A stretch of DNA of 31,573 bases from JAGNZR01 sp051652785 (GTDB taxonomy: Bacteria; Fusobacteriota; Fusobacteriia; Fusobacteriales; Fusobacteriaceae). A program made the position numbers and the translations under genes. A model generated the notes under the pieces. The model ran no database searches, had not been told where the DNA came from, and was given only the letters and a program-made list of their open reading frames with translations. This document shows positions 7,229 through 14,353 of the stretch, piece after piece. The stretch is from NCBI GenBank assembly GCA_051652785.1, contig JBOFUX010000057.1:1-31573 (forward strand), read 5' to 3'. How positions within the stretch are numbered: the stretch's first letter is position 1; every line of letters begins with the position of its first letter.

Positions 7229-7624
7229 ATGTTTTTAACAGATCCAATTGCTGATATGTTAACAAGAATCAGAAATGCTAACGCAGTTATGCACGAAAAA
7301 GTAGATATGCCACATTCTAATTTAAAAGAGAAAGTTGCTGAAATACTTAAAGAAGAAGGATTTATTTCTAACTTTAAAACTATAACTGATGGGAACAAAA
7401 AGAATATAAGAGTTTACTTAAAATATTCTGGAAAAGAAAGAGTAATCAAAGGTATTAAGAGAATCTCTACTCCAGGAAGAAGAGTATACTCAGCTGTAGA
7501 GGATATGCCAAGAGTGCTGTCTGGATTAGGAATCGCTATTGTTTCAACTTCTAAAGGTTTAGTTACTGATAAAGTAGCAAGAAGAGAGAACATGGGTGGA
7601 GAAATCCTAGCATTTGTTTGGTAA
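7229..7624 (+). CDS. rpsH: 30S ribosomal protein S8 (uS8)
   Basis: S8 is a primary 16S rRNA binder of the 30S platform; in E. coli it represses the spc operon by binding mRNA near rplE. The product is 131 residues: MFLTDPIADMLTRIRNANAVMHEKVDMPHS at the N-terminus and RRVYSAVEDMPRVLSGLGIAIVSTSKGLVTDKVARRENMGGEILAFVW at the C-terminus, which forms the RNA-binding core. AAGGAGG (7214-7220) supports the ATG. I see no clear S8-site mimic upstream of rplE, so autogenous control was not established. Confidence 0.97.
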   Translation: MFLTDPIADMLTRIRNANAVMHEKVDMPHSNLKEKVAEILKEEGFISNFKTITDGNKKNIRVYLKYSGKERVIKGIKRISTPGRRVYSAVEDMPRVLSGLGIAIVSTSKGLVTDKVARRENMGGEILAFVW

Positions 7625-7648
7625 TAGATACTTAGGAGGGAAGATTCA

Positions 7649-8182
7649 ATGTCAAGAGTAGGAAATAAAATTATTAATGTACCTACTGGTGTCGAAATTA
7701 TAGTTAACAATAATGTTGTTACTGTAAAAGGACCAAAAGGGACTTTAACAAAAGAGTTCTCTAAGGATTTAACTATTAAATTAGAGAATAACATTTTATC
7801 AGTTGAGAGACCAAATGATCTTCCAGCTATAAGAGCAATACATGGAACTACAAGAGCTTTAATCAATAACATGGTAGTTGGAGTTAGTGAAGGTTTTAAG
7901 AAAACTCTTAATTTAGTAGGTGTTGGTTATAGAGCAGCAGAAAAAAATAATGGTTTAGAGATGGCTTTAGGGTTTTCTCATCCTGTTATAATTAATGCAG
8001 TTTCAGGAATTAAAATGACAGTAGAAAAGAATACAACTATTCATATCGAAGGAATTGAAAAAGATGTTGTAGGACAAGTTGCTGCAGAAATTAGATCTAA
8101 TAGAGAACCTGAACCTTATAAAGGAAAAGGTGTTAAGTATTCTGATGAAGTTGTTAGAAGAAAAGAAGGTAAGAAATCGTAA
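7649..8182 (+). CDS. rplF: 50S ribosomal protein L6 (uL6)
   Basis: L6 binds domain VI of 23S rRNA near the factor-binding site. The product is 177 residues with two repeats of the L6 fold. It begins MSRVGNKIINVPTGVEI, contains GPKGTLTKEF and GVSEGFKKTLNLVGVGYRA, and ends with the RNA-binding REPEPYKGKGVKYSDEVVRRKEGKKS. TTAGGAGGG (7632-7640) precedes ATG. It follows rpsH by 24 bases. Confidence 0.97.
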   Translation: MSRVGNKIINVPTGVEIIVNNNVVTVKGPKGTLTKEFSKDLTIKLENNILSVERPNDLPAIRAIHGTTRALINNMVVGVSEGFKKTLNLVGVGYRAAEKNNGLEMALGFSHPVIINAVSGIKMTVEKNTTIHIEGIEKDVVGQVAAEIRSNREPEPYKGKGVKYSDEVVRRKEGKKS

Positions 8183-8210
8183 GATAGCTTAAACAAAGGA
8201 GGTAAGGAAG

Positions 8211-8579
8211 TTGTTTAAGAAAGTAAATAGACAAACAGTAAGAAAAGCTAAACATACAGCTATCAGAGCAAAACTCTCTGGTACTGCTGAAAGACCGAGA
8301 CTTTGTGTATATAAATCAAATAACAATATCTTTGCTCAATTAATCGATGATGTTAATGCAGTTACAATTGTTTCTGCTTCAACAATCGATAAAGAGTTAA
8401 AAGGAAATGTTGGACATGGTGGAAACACTGAATCGGCTAAGCTTGTAGGAAAGTTAGTTGCTGAAAGAGCAATAACAAAAAATGTGATATCTGTTGTATT
8501 TGATAGAGCAGGATATAAATATACAGGTAGAGTAGCAGCTTTAGCGGATGCTGCAAGAGAAGCAGGGCTAAAGTTCTAA
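8211..8579 (+). CDS. rplR: 50S ribosomal protein L18 (uL18)
   Basis: L18 binds 5S rRNA together with L5 and attaches it to the 50S subunit. The product is 122 residues. Conserved parts are RKAKHTAIRAKLSGTAERPRLCVYKSNNNIFAQLIDD and VVFDRAGYKYTGRVAALADAAREAGLKF. The start is TTG 8211, with AAGGAGG (8196-8202) placed for it; no ATG lies near. Standard spc order between rplF and rpsE. Confidence 0.97.
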   Translation: MFKKVNRQTVRKAKHTAIRAKLSGTAERPRLCVYKSNNNIFAQLIDDVNAVTIVSASTIDKELKGNVGHGGNTESAKLVGKLVAERAITKNVISVVFDRAGYKYTGRVAALADAAREAGLKF

Positions 8580-8602
8580 TTCTGTAGAGAGGAGGAATAA
8601 AC

Positions 8603-9106
8603 TTGTCAAAGTTTGTTAATAAAGAAGATAACCAATATCAAGAAAAATTAATAAAAATCTCTAGAGTGTCTAAAACAACTAAGGGAGGAAGAACTATATC
8701 TTTCTCTGTTCTAGCTGCTGTAGGGGATGGTCAAGGGAAAATCGGGCTAGGTTTAGGAAAAGCTAATGGTGTTCCAGATGCAATAAAAAAAGCTATCGCA
8801 GCTGCTAAGAAAAATTTAGTAGATGTATCGTTAAAAGGGAATACTATTCCTCACGAGATAGTTGGGAAATGGGGAGCGACATCTGTGTGGATGGCGCCTG
8901 CATATGAGGGAACTGGAGTAATAGCTGGTTCTGCTGCAAGAGAAGTATTAGAGCTTGTTGGAGTTCACAACATACTAACTAAGATTAAAGGTTCAAGAAC
9001 AAAACACAATGTTGCAAGAGCAACAATTGAAGGTTTAAGAATATTGAGATCAGCACAGGAAGTAGCAGCTTTAAGAGGCAAAGAAGTTAAAGAAATTTTA
9101 AGCTAG
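8603..9106 (+). CDS. rpsE: 30S ribosomal protein S5 (uS5)
   Basis: S5 lies at the mRNA entry side of the 30S, with S3 and S4; mutations at the S4-S5 interface affect fidelity. The product is 167 residues. The double-stranded-RNA-binding N-terminal domain shows EKLIKISRVSKTTKGGRTISFSVLAAVGDGQGKIGLGLGKANGVPDAIKKA, and the C-terminal domain VWMAPAYEGTGVIAGSAAREVLELVGVHNILTKIKGS. The start is TTG 8603, preceded by GAGAGGAGG (8586-8594). Confidence 0.97.
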   Translation: MSKFVNKEDNQYQEKLIKISRVSKTTKGGRTISFSVLAAVGDGQGKIGLGLGKANGVPDAIKKAIAAAKKNLVDVSLKGNTIPHEIVGKWGATSVWMAPAYEGTGVIAGSAAREVLELVGVHNILTKIKGSRTKHNVARATIEGLRILRSAQEVAALRGKEVKEILS

Positions 9107-9119
9107 GAGGTAAACGAAT

Positions 9120-9302
9120 ATGTTAAAGGTTAAAATTGAGCTTGTGAAAAGCATGATTGGAAGAAAACCTAACCACGTCGCTACTCTTAATTCTTTAGGA
9201 ATAAGAAAAGTTAACGATGTAGTAGAGCATACTGTAACTCCTGAATTAAAAGGAAAGATTGCTCTAGTGTCTTACTTACTAAAGGTAGAGGAGGTGCAAT
9301 AA
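9120..9302 (+). CDS. rpmD: 50S ribosomal protein L30 (uL30)
   Basis: A 60-residue 50S protein of the bacterial L30 type. It starts MLKVKIELVKSMIGRKPNHVATLNSLGIRKVNDVVEHTVTPELKGKIALVSYLLKVEEV, with the typical K(S)xIGR and LxSLGLRKxNxxV motifs. TAGGAGG (9104-9110) overlaps the rpsE stop, so its translation is coupled to rpsE. The gene is dispensable in some lineages but kept here. Confidence 0.96.
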   Translation: MLKVKIELVKSMIGRKPNHVATLNSLGIRKVNDVVEHTVTPELKGKIALVSYLLKVEEVQ

Positions 9303-9305
9303 TCT

Positions 9306-9785
9306 ATGAAATTAAATGAATTAAAACCTTCTGAACCAAAAAAAGCAAGAAAGAGAGTGGGAAGAGGTGAGTCTTCTGGACTTGGTAAAACTTCTGGAAA
9401 AGGAAGTAACGGACAAAATTCAAGATCTGGTGGTGGTGTTAAACCATATTTTGAAGGTGGACAAATGCCTTTATACAGAAGAGTACCTAAGAGAGGTTTC
9501 TCGAATGCTAGATTCAAGAAAGAGTATGCAATTGTTAATTTAGATGTTTTAAATAGATTTGAGGATGGAACTGAAGTTACTCCAGAGTTATTAATGGCTG
9601 CTGGATTCGTTAAGAAATTACTTGACGGTGTAAAAATACTTGCAAACGGAGTTCTTGATAAGAAAATTTCTATAAAAGCTCATAAAGTTTCTAATGCGGC
9701 GAAAGCTATAATAGAATCTAAAGGTGGAACTGTAGAAATAATCGAAGTTAAAACATTTGCTGATATTGCTGGAAATAATAAGTAG
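9306..9785 (+). CDS. rplO: 50S ribosomal protein L15 (uL15)
   Basis: L15 is a late assembly 50S protein with a long basic N-terminal extension. The product is 159 residues. It shows MKLNELKPSEPKKARKRVGRGESSGLGKTSGKGSNGQNSRSGGGVKPYFEGGQMPLYRRVPKRGF, the canonical glycine-rich RNA-binding tail, and ends in a compact domain with LDKKISIKAHKVSNAAKAIIESKGGTVEII. GAGGAGG inside the end of rpmD (9288-9294) drives ATG 9306. It precedes secY as in most bacteria. Confidence 0.97.
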   Translation: MKLNELKPSEPKKARKRVGRGESSGLGKTSGKGSNGQNSRSGGGVKPYFEGGQMPLYRRVPKRGFSNARFKKEYAIVNLDVLNRFEDGTEVTPELLMAAGFVKKLLDGVKILANGVLDKKISIKAHKVSNAAKAIIESKGGTVEIIEVKTFADIAGNNK

Positions 9786-9819
9786 TAACAATAAATATCT
9801 CAAGAGAGGTGAATAGAAG

Positions 9820-11100
9820 TTGGCTTTAATAGATACTGGAATCAGTAGATTGAAAAGTATTTCTAAAATCCCTGAACTAAGAGAAAGAATAATATTTACT
9901 TTATTGATGTTTTTAGTCGCTAGGGTAGGAACTCATATTCCTGCTCCTGGCGTAGACATCGATAGGCTAGCTATAATGACCCAACAGAGCAGCATATTAG
10001 GGTATATAAATATGTTTTCTGGGGGGGCTTTTAGCAGAGTCTCCATATTTGCATTGGGAATTGTTCCTTACATTAATGCCTCAATAGTATTTAGTTTATT
10101 AGGAAGTATTATTCCTAAATTAGAAGAATTAAAAAAAGAGGGGGAGGGAGCTAGAAATAAGCTAACTCAGTGGACAAGATATTTAACAATAGGAATTGCT
10201 ATTGTTCAAGGACTTGGAGTTTGTACTTGGCTACAATCTTCAGGGCTTGTTACAACACCTGGATTTATGTTTTTCTTAACTACTATTACAACATTAACTG
10301 CAGGAACTGTATTTTTAATGTGGATAGGAGAGCAAATATCTCTAAAAGGTTTAGGAAATGGAGTATCTCTTTTAATCTTTTTAAATGTAATTTCAAGAAT
10401 TCCTGCTGATATAGTAAAAACAGTTGAAAGTATGAAAGGAAATAAATTCTTGATACCTTTATTGATAATTGTTGCAATAGCTGCAATAATAACAATTACT
10501 GGAATAGTTGTTTTTCAACTTGGACAGAGAAAAATTCCTGTTCATTATGTAGGAAGAGGTTTTGGTGGAAAAGCTGGAATGGAGCAAAGTTCATACATAC
10601 CCCTTAAGTTAAATACTGCAGGTATAATGCCGGTGATTTTTGCTTCTGTTGTTATGATGATTCCTTCTCTTGCAGTAAATGCTTTACCTTCTGGTTCAGA
10701 AATAAAAGTTCTATTAGGAAGAGTATTCACGCAGTCACACCCTGTATATATGGCACTTTATGCTATAATAATTATTTTCTTTTCTTTCTTTTATACTGCT
10801 ATAGTATTTGACCCAGATAAAGTTGCTGATAATCTTAAACAAGGTGGAGGAACTATACCTGGGATAAGACCTGGAGAGGAAACAGCAGAGTATTTAGAAG
10901 GTGTTGTAACTCGAATAACTTGGGGAGGAGCAATCTTCCTGGCTATTATTTGCATATTACCAATGGCAATATTTAATTCTCTAGGTTTACCAGAATTTTT
11001 TGGTGGAACGGGAATTATTATCGTTGTAGGAGTTGCAATAGATACAATACAACAAATAGATGCGCATATGGTTGTTAAAGAATATAAAGGCTTTATGTAA
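9820..11100 (+). CDS. secY: Preprotein translocase subunit SecY
   Basis: SecY is the channel of the Sec translocon in the inner membrane. The product is 426 residues with ten expected transmembrane segments. Signatures include HIPAPGVDIDRLA (TM1 loop), GYINMFSGGAFSRVSIFALGIVPYINASI (plug and TM2 region), RKIPVHYVGR, and the C-terminal GVAIDTIQQIDAHMVVKEYKGFM. The start is TTG 9820, preceded by AGAGAGGTG (9802-9810). Codons for SGGA contain a run of seven G (10021-10027). The gene closes the spc block and is followed by a strong terminator. Confidence 0.98.
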   Translation: MALIDTGISRLKSISKIPELRERIIFTLLMFLVARVGTHIPAPGVDIDRLAIMTQQSSILGYINMFSGGAFSRVSIFALGIVPYINASIVFSLLGSIIPKLEELKKEGEGARNKLTQWTRYLTIGIAIVQGLGVCTWLQSSGLVTTPGFMFFLTTITTLTAGTVFLMWIGEQISLKGLGNGVSLLIFLNVISRIPADIVKTVESMKGNKFLIPLLIIVAIAAIITITGIVVFQLGQRKIPVHYVGRGFGGKAGMEQSSYIPLKLNTAGIMPVIFASVVMMIPSLAVNALPSGSEIKVLLGRVFTQSHPVYMALYAIIIIFFSFFYTAIVFDPDKVADNLKQGGGTIPGIRPGEETAEYLEGVVTRITWGGAIFLAIICILPMAIFNSLGLPEFFGGTGIIIVVGVAIDTIQQIDAHMVVKEYKGFM

Positions 11101-11115
11101 AAAAAATTAAAAGAT

Positions 11116-11167
11116 AAAAAGAGGGAAGTATAGTATAGTTTACTATACAAATAACCCCTCTTTTTTT
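11116..11167 (+). terminator. Intrinsic terminator after secY
   Basis: An outer stem AAAAAGAGGG (11116-11125) pairs with CCCTCTTTTT (11156-11165); an inner perfect stem GTATAGTA (11128-11135) pairs with TACTATAC (11141-11148). A T-run follows to 11167. This two-tier hairpin ends the S10-spc transcript and separates it from adk. Confidence 0.92.
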
Positions 11168-11200
11168 ATTTATATTTAAATGTTTTTTTTTTCTTTATAG

Positions 11201-11228
11201 TGATTTTTAATGAAAAATATAGTATAAT
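11201..11228 (+). promoter_or_regulatory. Likely promoter of adk
   Basis: A perfect TATAAT (11223-11228) lies 43 bases before the adk start. The -35 is poor: TGATTT (11201-11206) at a 16-base spacing is the best candidate. Its position right after the secY terminator supports an independent start for adk. Confidence 0.5.
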
Positions 11229-11270
11229 TAATAGGTCAGAATACTATTATCAATAAAAAGGAGTGAAATA

Positions 11271-11912
11271 ATGAATATAATGTTATTTGGAGCACCTGGA
11301 GCAGGAAAAGGGACTCAGGCTAAACCAATTATGGAGAGATATGGTATCCCTCAAATATCAACTGGAGACATTCTAAGAGCTGCCATAAAAGCAGAAACTT
11401 TTATGGGAATGGAAGCTAAAAAATATATGGAGGCGGGGAAATTAGTTCCTGATTCTACAATAATAGGAATAATTAAAGAACGATTAGCTATGAATGATTG
11501 TAAAGCAGGATTTATTCTAGATGGTTTTCCAAGAACAATACCTCAAGCTGAAGCTTTAGAAGTTATTATGAAAGAGATTGGAATAAAGTTAGATAAAGTA
11601 ATCTCTTTAAATGTTCCAGACAGTGCAATTGTAGCTAGAATTACTGGGAGACAAGGATGTCCAACATGTGGAGCGTCATTCCATAAAACTTTTAATAAAC
11701 CTAAAATAACTGGGGTTTGTGATTTATGTGGTAAGGAACTAATAACTCGGAAAGATGATACTGAAAAAACAGTAAAAACAAGATTAGAATCTTACCATAG
11801 TCAAACAGAACCACTTTTTGATTTTTATAAAAAAAGAAATATACTAGTGGAAATAGATGGAATGAAAGAATTATCAGAGGTAACTTTAGAAATATTTAAA
11901 ATTTTAGGCTAA
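11271..11912 (+). CDS. adk: Adenylate kinase, zinc-LID type
   Basis: Catalyses ATP + AMP to 2 ADP in the cytosol. The product is 213 residues. The P-loop GAPGAGKGT is at residues 7-15, the NMP-binding region has QISTGDILRAA, and DGFPRT is at 84-89. The LID domain carries four cysteines (C130, C133, C150, C153) in CPTC and CDLC, predicting a structural zinc as in Gram-positive adenylate kinases. AAGGAG at 11258-11263 supports ATG 11271. Placement after secY is the usual bacterial order, but here it follows a terminator and appears to have its own promoter. Confidence 0.97.
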   Translation: MNIMLFGAPGAGKGTQAKPIMERYGIPQISTGDILRAAIKAETFMGMEAKKYMEAGKLVPDSTIIGIIKERLAMNDCKAGFILDGFPRTIPQAEALEVIMKEIGIKLDKVISLNVPDSAIVARITGRQGCPTCGASFHKTFNKPKITGVCDLCGKELITRKDDTEKTVKTRLESYHSQTEPLFDFYKKRNILVEIDGMKELSEVTLEIFKILG

Positions 11913-11974
11913 ATTTTATTGAAAAAATGTCTCAGTAAGAATTATTTATATTTAAGTGAATATAATATTTTATA

Positions 11975-12004
11975 TTGAAAATTTTATCTGAAAGTAAGTA
12001 TAAA
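11975..12004 (+). promoter_or_regulatory. Possible promoter of map
   Basis: TTGAAA (11975-11980), an 18-base spacer, then TATAAA (11999-12004), within the 147-base adk-map gap and about 55 bases upstream of map. Another TATAAT-like string occurs at 11961-11966. AT-rich background makes this moderate evidence only. Confidence 0.4.
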
Positions 12005-12059
12005 ATTTATTAAGGACTTTTAGAAAAGAATTTTCACTTGTAATTAGAGAGGAAAAACT

Positions 12060-12827
12060 ATGATTATTCTTAAAACATTAGATGAAATAAAAAAAATAAA
12101 AAAAGCAAACCAGATAATAGCGAGACTTTACTCTGAAATATTGCCTAAATATATTAAAGCTGGAGTTTCCACTTTAGAACTAAACGATATAATAGAAGAC
12201 TATATAAGAAGAGAAGGAGCCATTCCTGGAACGATAGGAGTAGGTGGACCTTCTAATCCATATCCTTCCGGGTCTTGTATATCGGTAAATGAAGCAGTAG
12301 TTCACGGTATTCCAAAAAGTGATAAAATTCTTCAAGAAGGAGATATAGTAAGTGTTGATACAGTAACTATTTTAAATGGTTATTTTGGTGATTCTGCTGA
12401 AACATTTCCAGTAGGTAATGTGGATGAAGAATCTAGAAAACTTATAGATGTAGTTCATAGAGCTAGAACGATAGGAATAGAAATGGCAACAACAGGCACA
12501 AGGTTAGGAGATTTAGGAGCTGCCATTCAAAACTATGTGGAGTCCAATAACTTTAGTGTTGTGAGAGATTATGCAGGACATGGGGTAGGAAAAGCAATGC
12601 ATGAAGAGCCCTGTATTGCAAATTTTGGAAGAAAAGGAAGAGGTCTAAAAATAGAGGAAGGAATGGTTTTAGCTATTGAGCCAATGATAAATGTTGGAAC
12701 ATATAAAGTTTCTCATTTAGAAGATGGTTGGACAGTTGTGACAAAAGATGGAAAAAGATCAGCTCATTGTGAGCATTCAATAGCAATTATAGATGGGAAA
12801 CCTGTAATTTTAAGTCAACTGGATTAA
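12060..12827 (+). CDS. map: Methionine aminopeptidase, type I
   Basis: Removes the initiator methionine from nascent proteins at the ribosome. The product is 255 residues, type Ia without N-terminal extension. The five metal ligands are visible: D100 (SVDTVTILNGYFGD), D111, H174 (HGVGKAMHEEP), E207 (AIEPM) and E238 (HCEHS); the substrate-binding His is H82 (VVHGIP). GAGAGGA (12046-12052) precedes ATG. It lies in the standard adk-map-infA order, with gaps and a probable separate promoter on each side. Confidence 0.97.
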   Translation: MIILKTLDEIKKIKKANQIIARLYSEILPKYIKAGVSTLELNDIIEDYIRREGAIPGTIGVGGPSNPYPSGSCISVNEAVVHGIPKSDKILQEGDIVSVDTVTILNGYFGDSAETFPVGNVDEESRKLIDVVHRARTIGIEMATTGTRLGDLGAAIQNYVESNNFSVVRDYAGHGVGKAMHEEPCIANFGRKGRGLKIEEGMVLAIEPMINVGTYKVSHLEDGWTVVTKDGKRSAHCEHSIAIIDGKPVILSQLD

Positions 12828-12861
12828 TGAAAAATGTTTTATAAAATCTACATAAATATAG

Positions 12862-12890
12862 TAGACATACCATGTTTATTATGATATAAT
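12862..12890 (+). promoter_or_regulatory. Strong promoter of the infA-rplQ (alpha) operon
   Basis: TAGACA (12862-12867), a 17-base spacer, and TATAAT (12885-12890) preceded by TG one base upstream (extended -10, 12882-12883). It is 32 bases before infA and is the only strong promoter seen before the alpha cluster. Confidence 0.75.
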
Positions 12891-12921
12891 AATCTGAAAT
12901 CCTGTTGATGGGAGGTATAAT

Positions 12922-13143
12922 ATGTCAAAAAAGGATGTTATTGAACTAGAAGGAGTTATCGTTGAATCTCTTCCAAATGCAATGTTTTGGGTAGAGCTTG
13001 AAAATGGTCACAAAATTTTAGGTCATATTTCTGGTAAAATGAGAATGAATTACATTAAAATTTTACCTGGAGATGGAGTAACGGTACAAATCTCTCCCTA
13101 CGATTTAAGTAGAGGAAGAATTGTATATAGAAAGAAGAACTAA
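12922..13143 (+). CDS. infA: Translation initiation factor IF-1
   Basis: IF-1 binds the 30S A site during initiation. The product is 73 residues forming one S1/OB domain. It reads MSKKDVIELEGVIVESLPNAMFWVELENGHKILGHISGKMRMNYIKILPGDGVTVQISPYDLSRGRIVYRKK, a canonical bacterial IF-1. GGGAGG (12910-12915) precedes ATG. It leads the alpha-operon transcript and is followed by rpmJ after 25 bases. Confidence 0.98.
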   Translation: MSKKDVIELEGVIVESLPNAMFWVELENGHKILGHISGKMRMNYIKILPGDGVTVQISPYDLSRGRIVYRKKN

Positions 13144-13168
13144 CTTTGTTTCACGGAGGAGGCAACAA

Positions 13169-13282
13169 ATGAAAGTAAGAGCATCAATTAAACCAATCTG
13201 TGACAAGTGCAAGGTTATCAAAAGACACGGGAAAATCAGAGTAATATGTGATAACCCTAAACACAAGCAAGTGCAAGGATAA
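13169..13282 (+). CDS. rpmJ: 50S ribosomal protein L36, zinc form (bL36)
   Basis: A tiny 37-residue protein of the 50S near the factor site. It reads MKVRASIKPICDKCKVIKRHGKIRVICDNPKHKQVQG; C11, C14, C27 and H32 form the zinc ribbon, so this is the zinc-binding paralogue. ACGGAGGAGG (13153-13162) precedes ATG 13169. It is too short for usual ORF cut-offs but unambiguous. It precedes the structured leader of rpsM. Confidence 0.97.
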   Translation: MKVRASIKPICDKCKVIKRHGKIRVICDNPKHKQVQG

Positions 13283-13486
13283 TTTTGTAGCACAGAAGTA
13301 AAGGTAGTGTTTTTAATTATGATATTGAAAGCATTGTAAAGATATGTGGGAGCCGTAGGGCCGCTACTGTTTGGCAGGCATATCGATGAAAGTATTAGGT
13401 TGGTTAATATACCAACAAATAGAACTCGGTTTAGCAGGTGGCCAATTTGCTAAATTAAAAATTTTTTGAAAGAGGAGGAACTAAAT
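13283..13486 (+). promoter_or_regulatory. Structured mRNA leader between rpmJ and rpsM (candidate S4-responsive element)
   Basis: About 200 non-coding bases, GC-richer than other gaps. Predicted stems are: GATATGT 13341-13347 with GCATATC 13378-13384, enclosing GCC 13352-13354/GGC 13373-13375 and GTAG 13355-13358/CTAC 13364-13367 (loop GGCCG); GTTGGT 13399-13404/ACCAAC 13411-13416; and TTTAGCA 13430-13436/TGCTAAA 13448-13454, whose 11-base loop contains TGGCC. The loops GGCCG (13359-13363) and TGGCC (13439-13443) can pair, 4 G-C plus one G-U, forming a kissing interaction close to the rpsM ribosome site. In E. coli, S4 represses this operon through a pseudoknot at the rpsM start; the same role here is inference. 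Confidence 0.6.
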
Positions 13487-13843
13487 TTGGCTAGAATCGC
13501 AGGAGTAGATGTCCCAAGAAATAAAAGAGTTGAGATATCACTAACTTATATTTACGGAGTAGGGAAAGCAACTTCTCAAAAAGTTTTAAAAGAAGCAGGA
13601 GTTAACTTTGATACAAGAGTAAAAGATCTTACTGAGGAAGAAATCAATAAGATAAGAGCAGTTGTAGAAGGAGTTAAAGTAGAGGGAGACTTAAGAAAGG
13701 ACATAAGACTTGCTATTAAGAGATTAATAGATATTAAGTGTTATAGAGGCTTAAGACACAAAATGGGTCTACCGGTAAGAGGGCAAAAGACTAAAACAAA
13801 TGCAAGAACTAGAAAAGGACCTAAAAAACCAATCAAAAGATAA
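13487..13843 (+). CDS. rpsM: 30S ribosomal protein S13 (uS13)
   Basis: S13 is a 30S head protein contacting P-site tRNA and bridging to the 50S. The product is 118 residues when started at TTG 13487: MARIAGVDVPRNKRVEISLTYIYGVG. GAGGAGG (13472-13478) is spaced for it. An in-frame TTG at 13466 would translate the ribosome site itself and add seven non-conserved residues. The C-terminus RGLRHKMGLPVRGQKTKTNARTRKGPKKPIKR is the tRNA-contacting tail. It follows the structured leader and is the expected first target of alpha-operon control. Confidence 0.95.
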   Translation: MARIAGVDVPRNKRVEISLTYIYGVGKATSQKVLKEAGVNFDTRVKDLTEEEINKIRAVVEGVKVEGDLRKDIRLAIKRLIDIKCYRGLRHKMGLPVRGQKTKTNARTRKGPKKPIKR

Positions 13844-13901
13844 TTTATGATTATTAATTGAAATAAAAAATTAGGAACTAATAAGTGAGGAGGTACTTAA
13901 G

Positions 13902-14291
13902 TTGGCTAAAAAGAAAGTAGCTAAAATCAAAAAGAAAGTTAAAAATATTCCAGTAGGAATAGCTCATATACATTCAAATTTTAACAATACTATCATTGCT
14001 ATTACTGATACTGAAGGTAAAGTTTTAATATGGAAATCAGGAGGAACTTCTGGGTTCAAAGGAACTAAAAAAGGTACTCCATTCGCAGCACAAATAGCTG
14101 CTGAGCAAGCTGCACAAGTTGCAATAGAAAATGGTATGAAAAAACTTGAAGTAAAAGTAAAAGGACCAGGTTCAGGTAGAGAAGCTTGTATCAGATCGTT
14201 ACAAGCAGCAGGATTAGAGGTTACAAAAATCTCAGATGTTACTCCAGTTGCACATAACGGTTGTAGACCACCAAAGAGAAGAAGAGTATAA
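13902..14291 (+). CDS. rpsK: 30S ribosomal protein S11 (uS11)
   Basis: S11 lies on the 30S platform near the E-site mRNA path. The product is 129 residues. It shows GIAHIHSNFNNTIIAITD, WKSGGTSGFKGTKKGTPFAAQIAAEQAA, KVKGPGSGREACIRSLQAAGLEV and the C-terminal THNGCRPPKRRRV-type end (AHNGCRPPKRRRV). The start is TTG 13902 after GTGAGGAGG (13886-13894). Confidence 0.97.
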   Translation: MAKKKVAKIKKKVKNIPVGIAHIHSNFNNTIIAITDTEGKVLIWKSGGTSGFKGTKKGTPFAAQIAAEQAAQVAIENGMKKLEVKVKGPGSGREACIRSLQAAGLEVTKISDVTPVAHNGCRPPKRRRV

Positions 14292-14327
14292 TTTTACTCC
14301 CAAAGGAGCTTCTCATTATAGTAAAAT
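14291..14327 (+). promoter_or_regulatory. Hairpin in the rpsK-rpsD gap
   Basis: ATTTTACT (14291-14298) pairs perfectly with AGTAAAAT (14320-14327); an alternative inner stem is CTCC 14297-14300 with GGAG 14305-14308. There is no T-run, so it is not an obvious terminator. It lies between the rpsK stop and the rpsD ribosome site (AAGGAGG 14337-14343) and might be a processing or stability element. Confidence 0.3.
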
Positions 14328-14353
14328 TCAACAGCAAGGAGGAATAATCGAAT

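Noticed and set aside
10021..10027. G7 run in secY as a phase-variable tract
   Set aside because: It encodes the conserved Ser-Gly-Gly-Ala of an essential protein, so frameshift variation would be lethal; treated as coincidental codon use.
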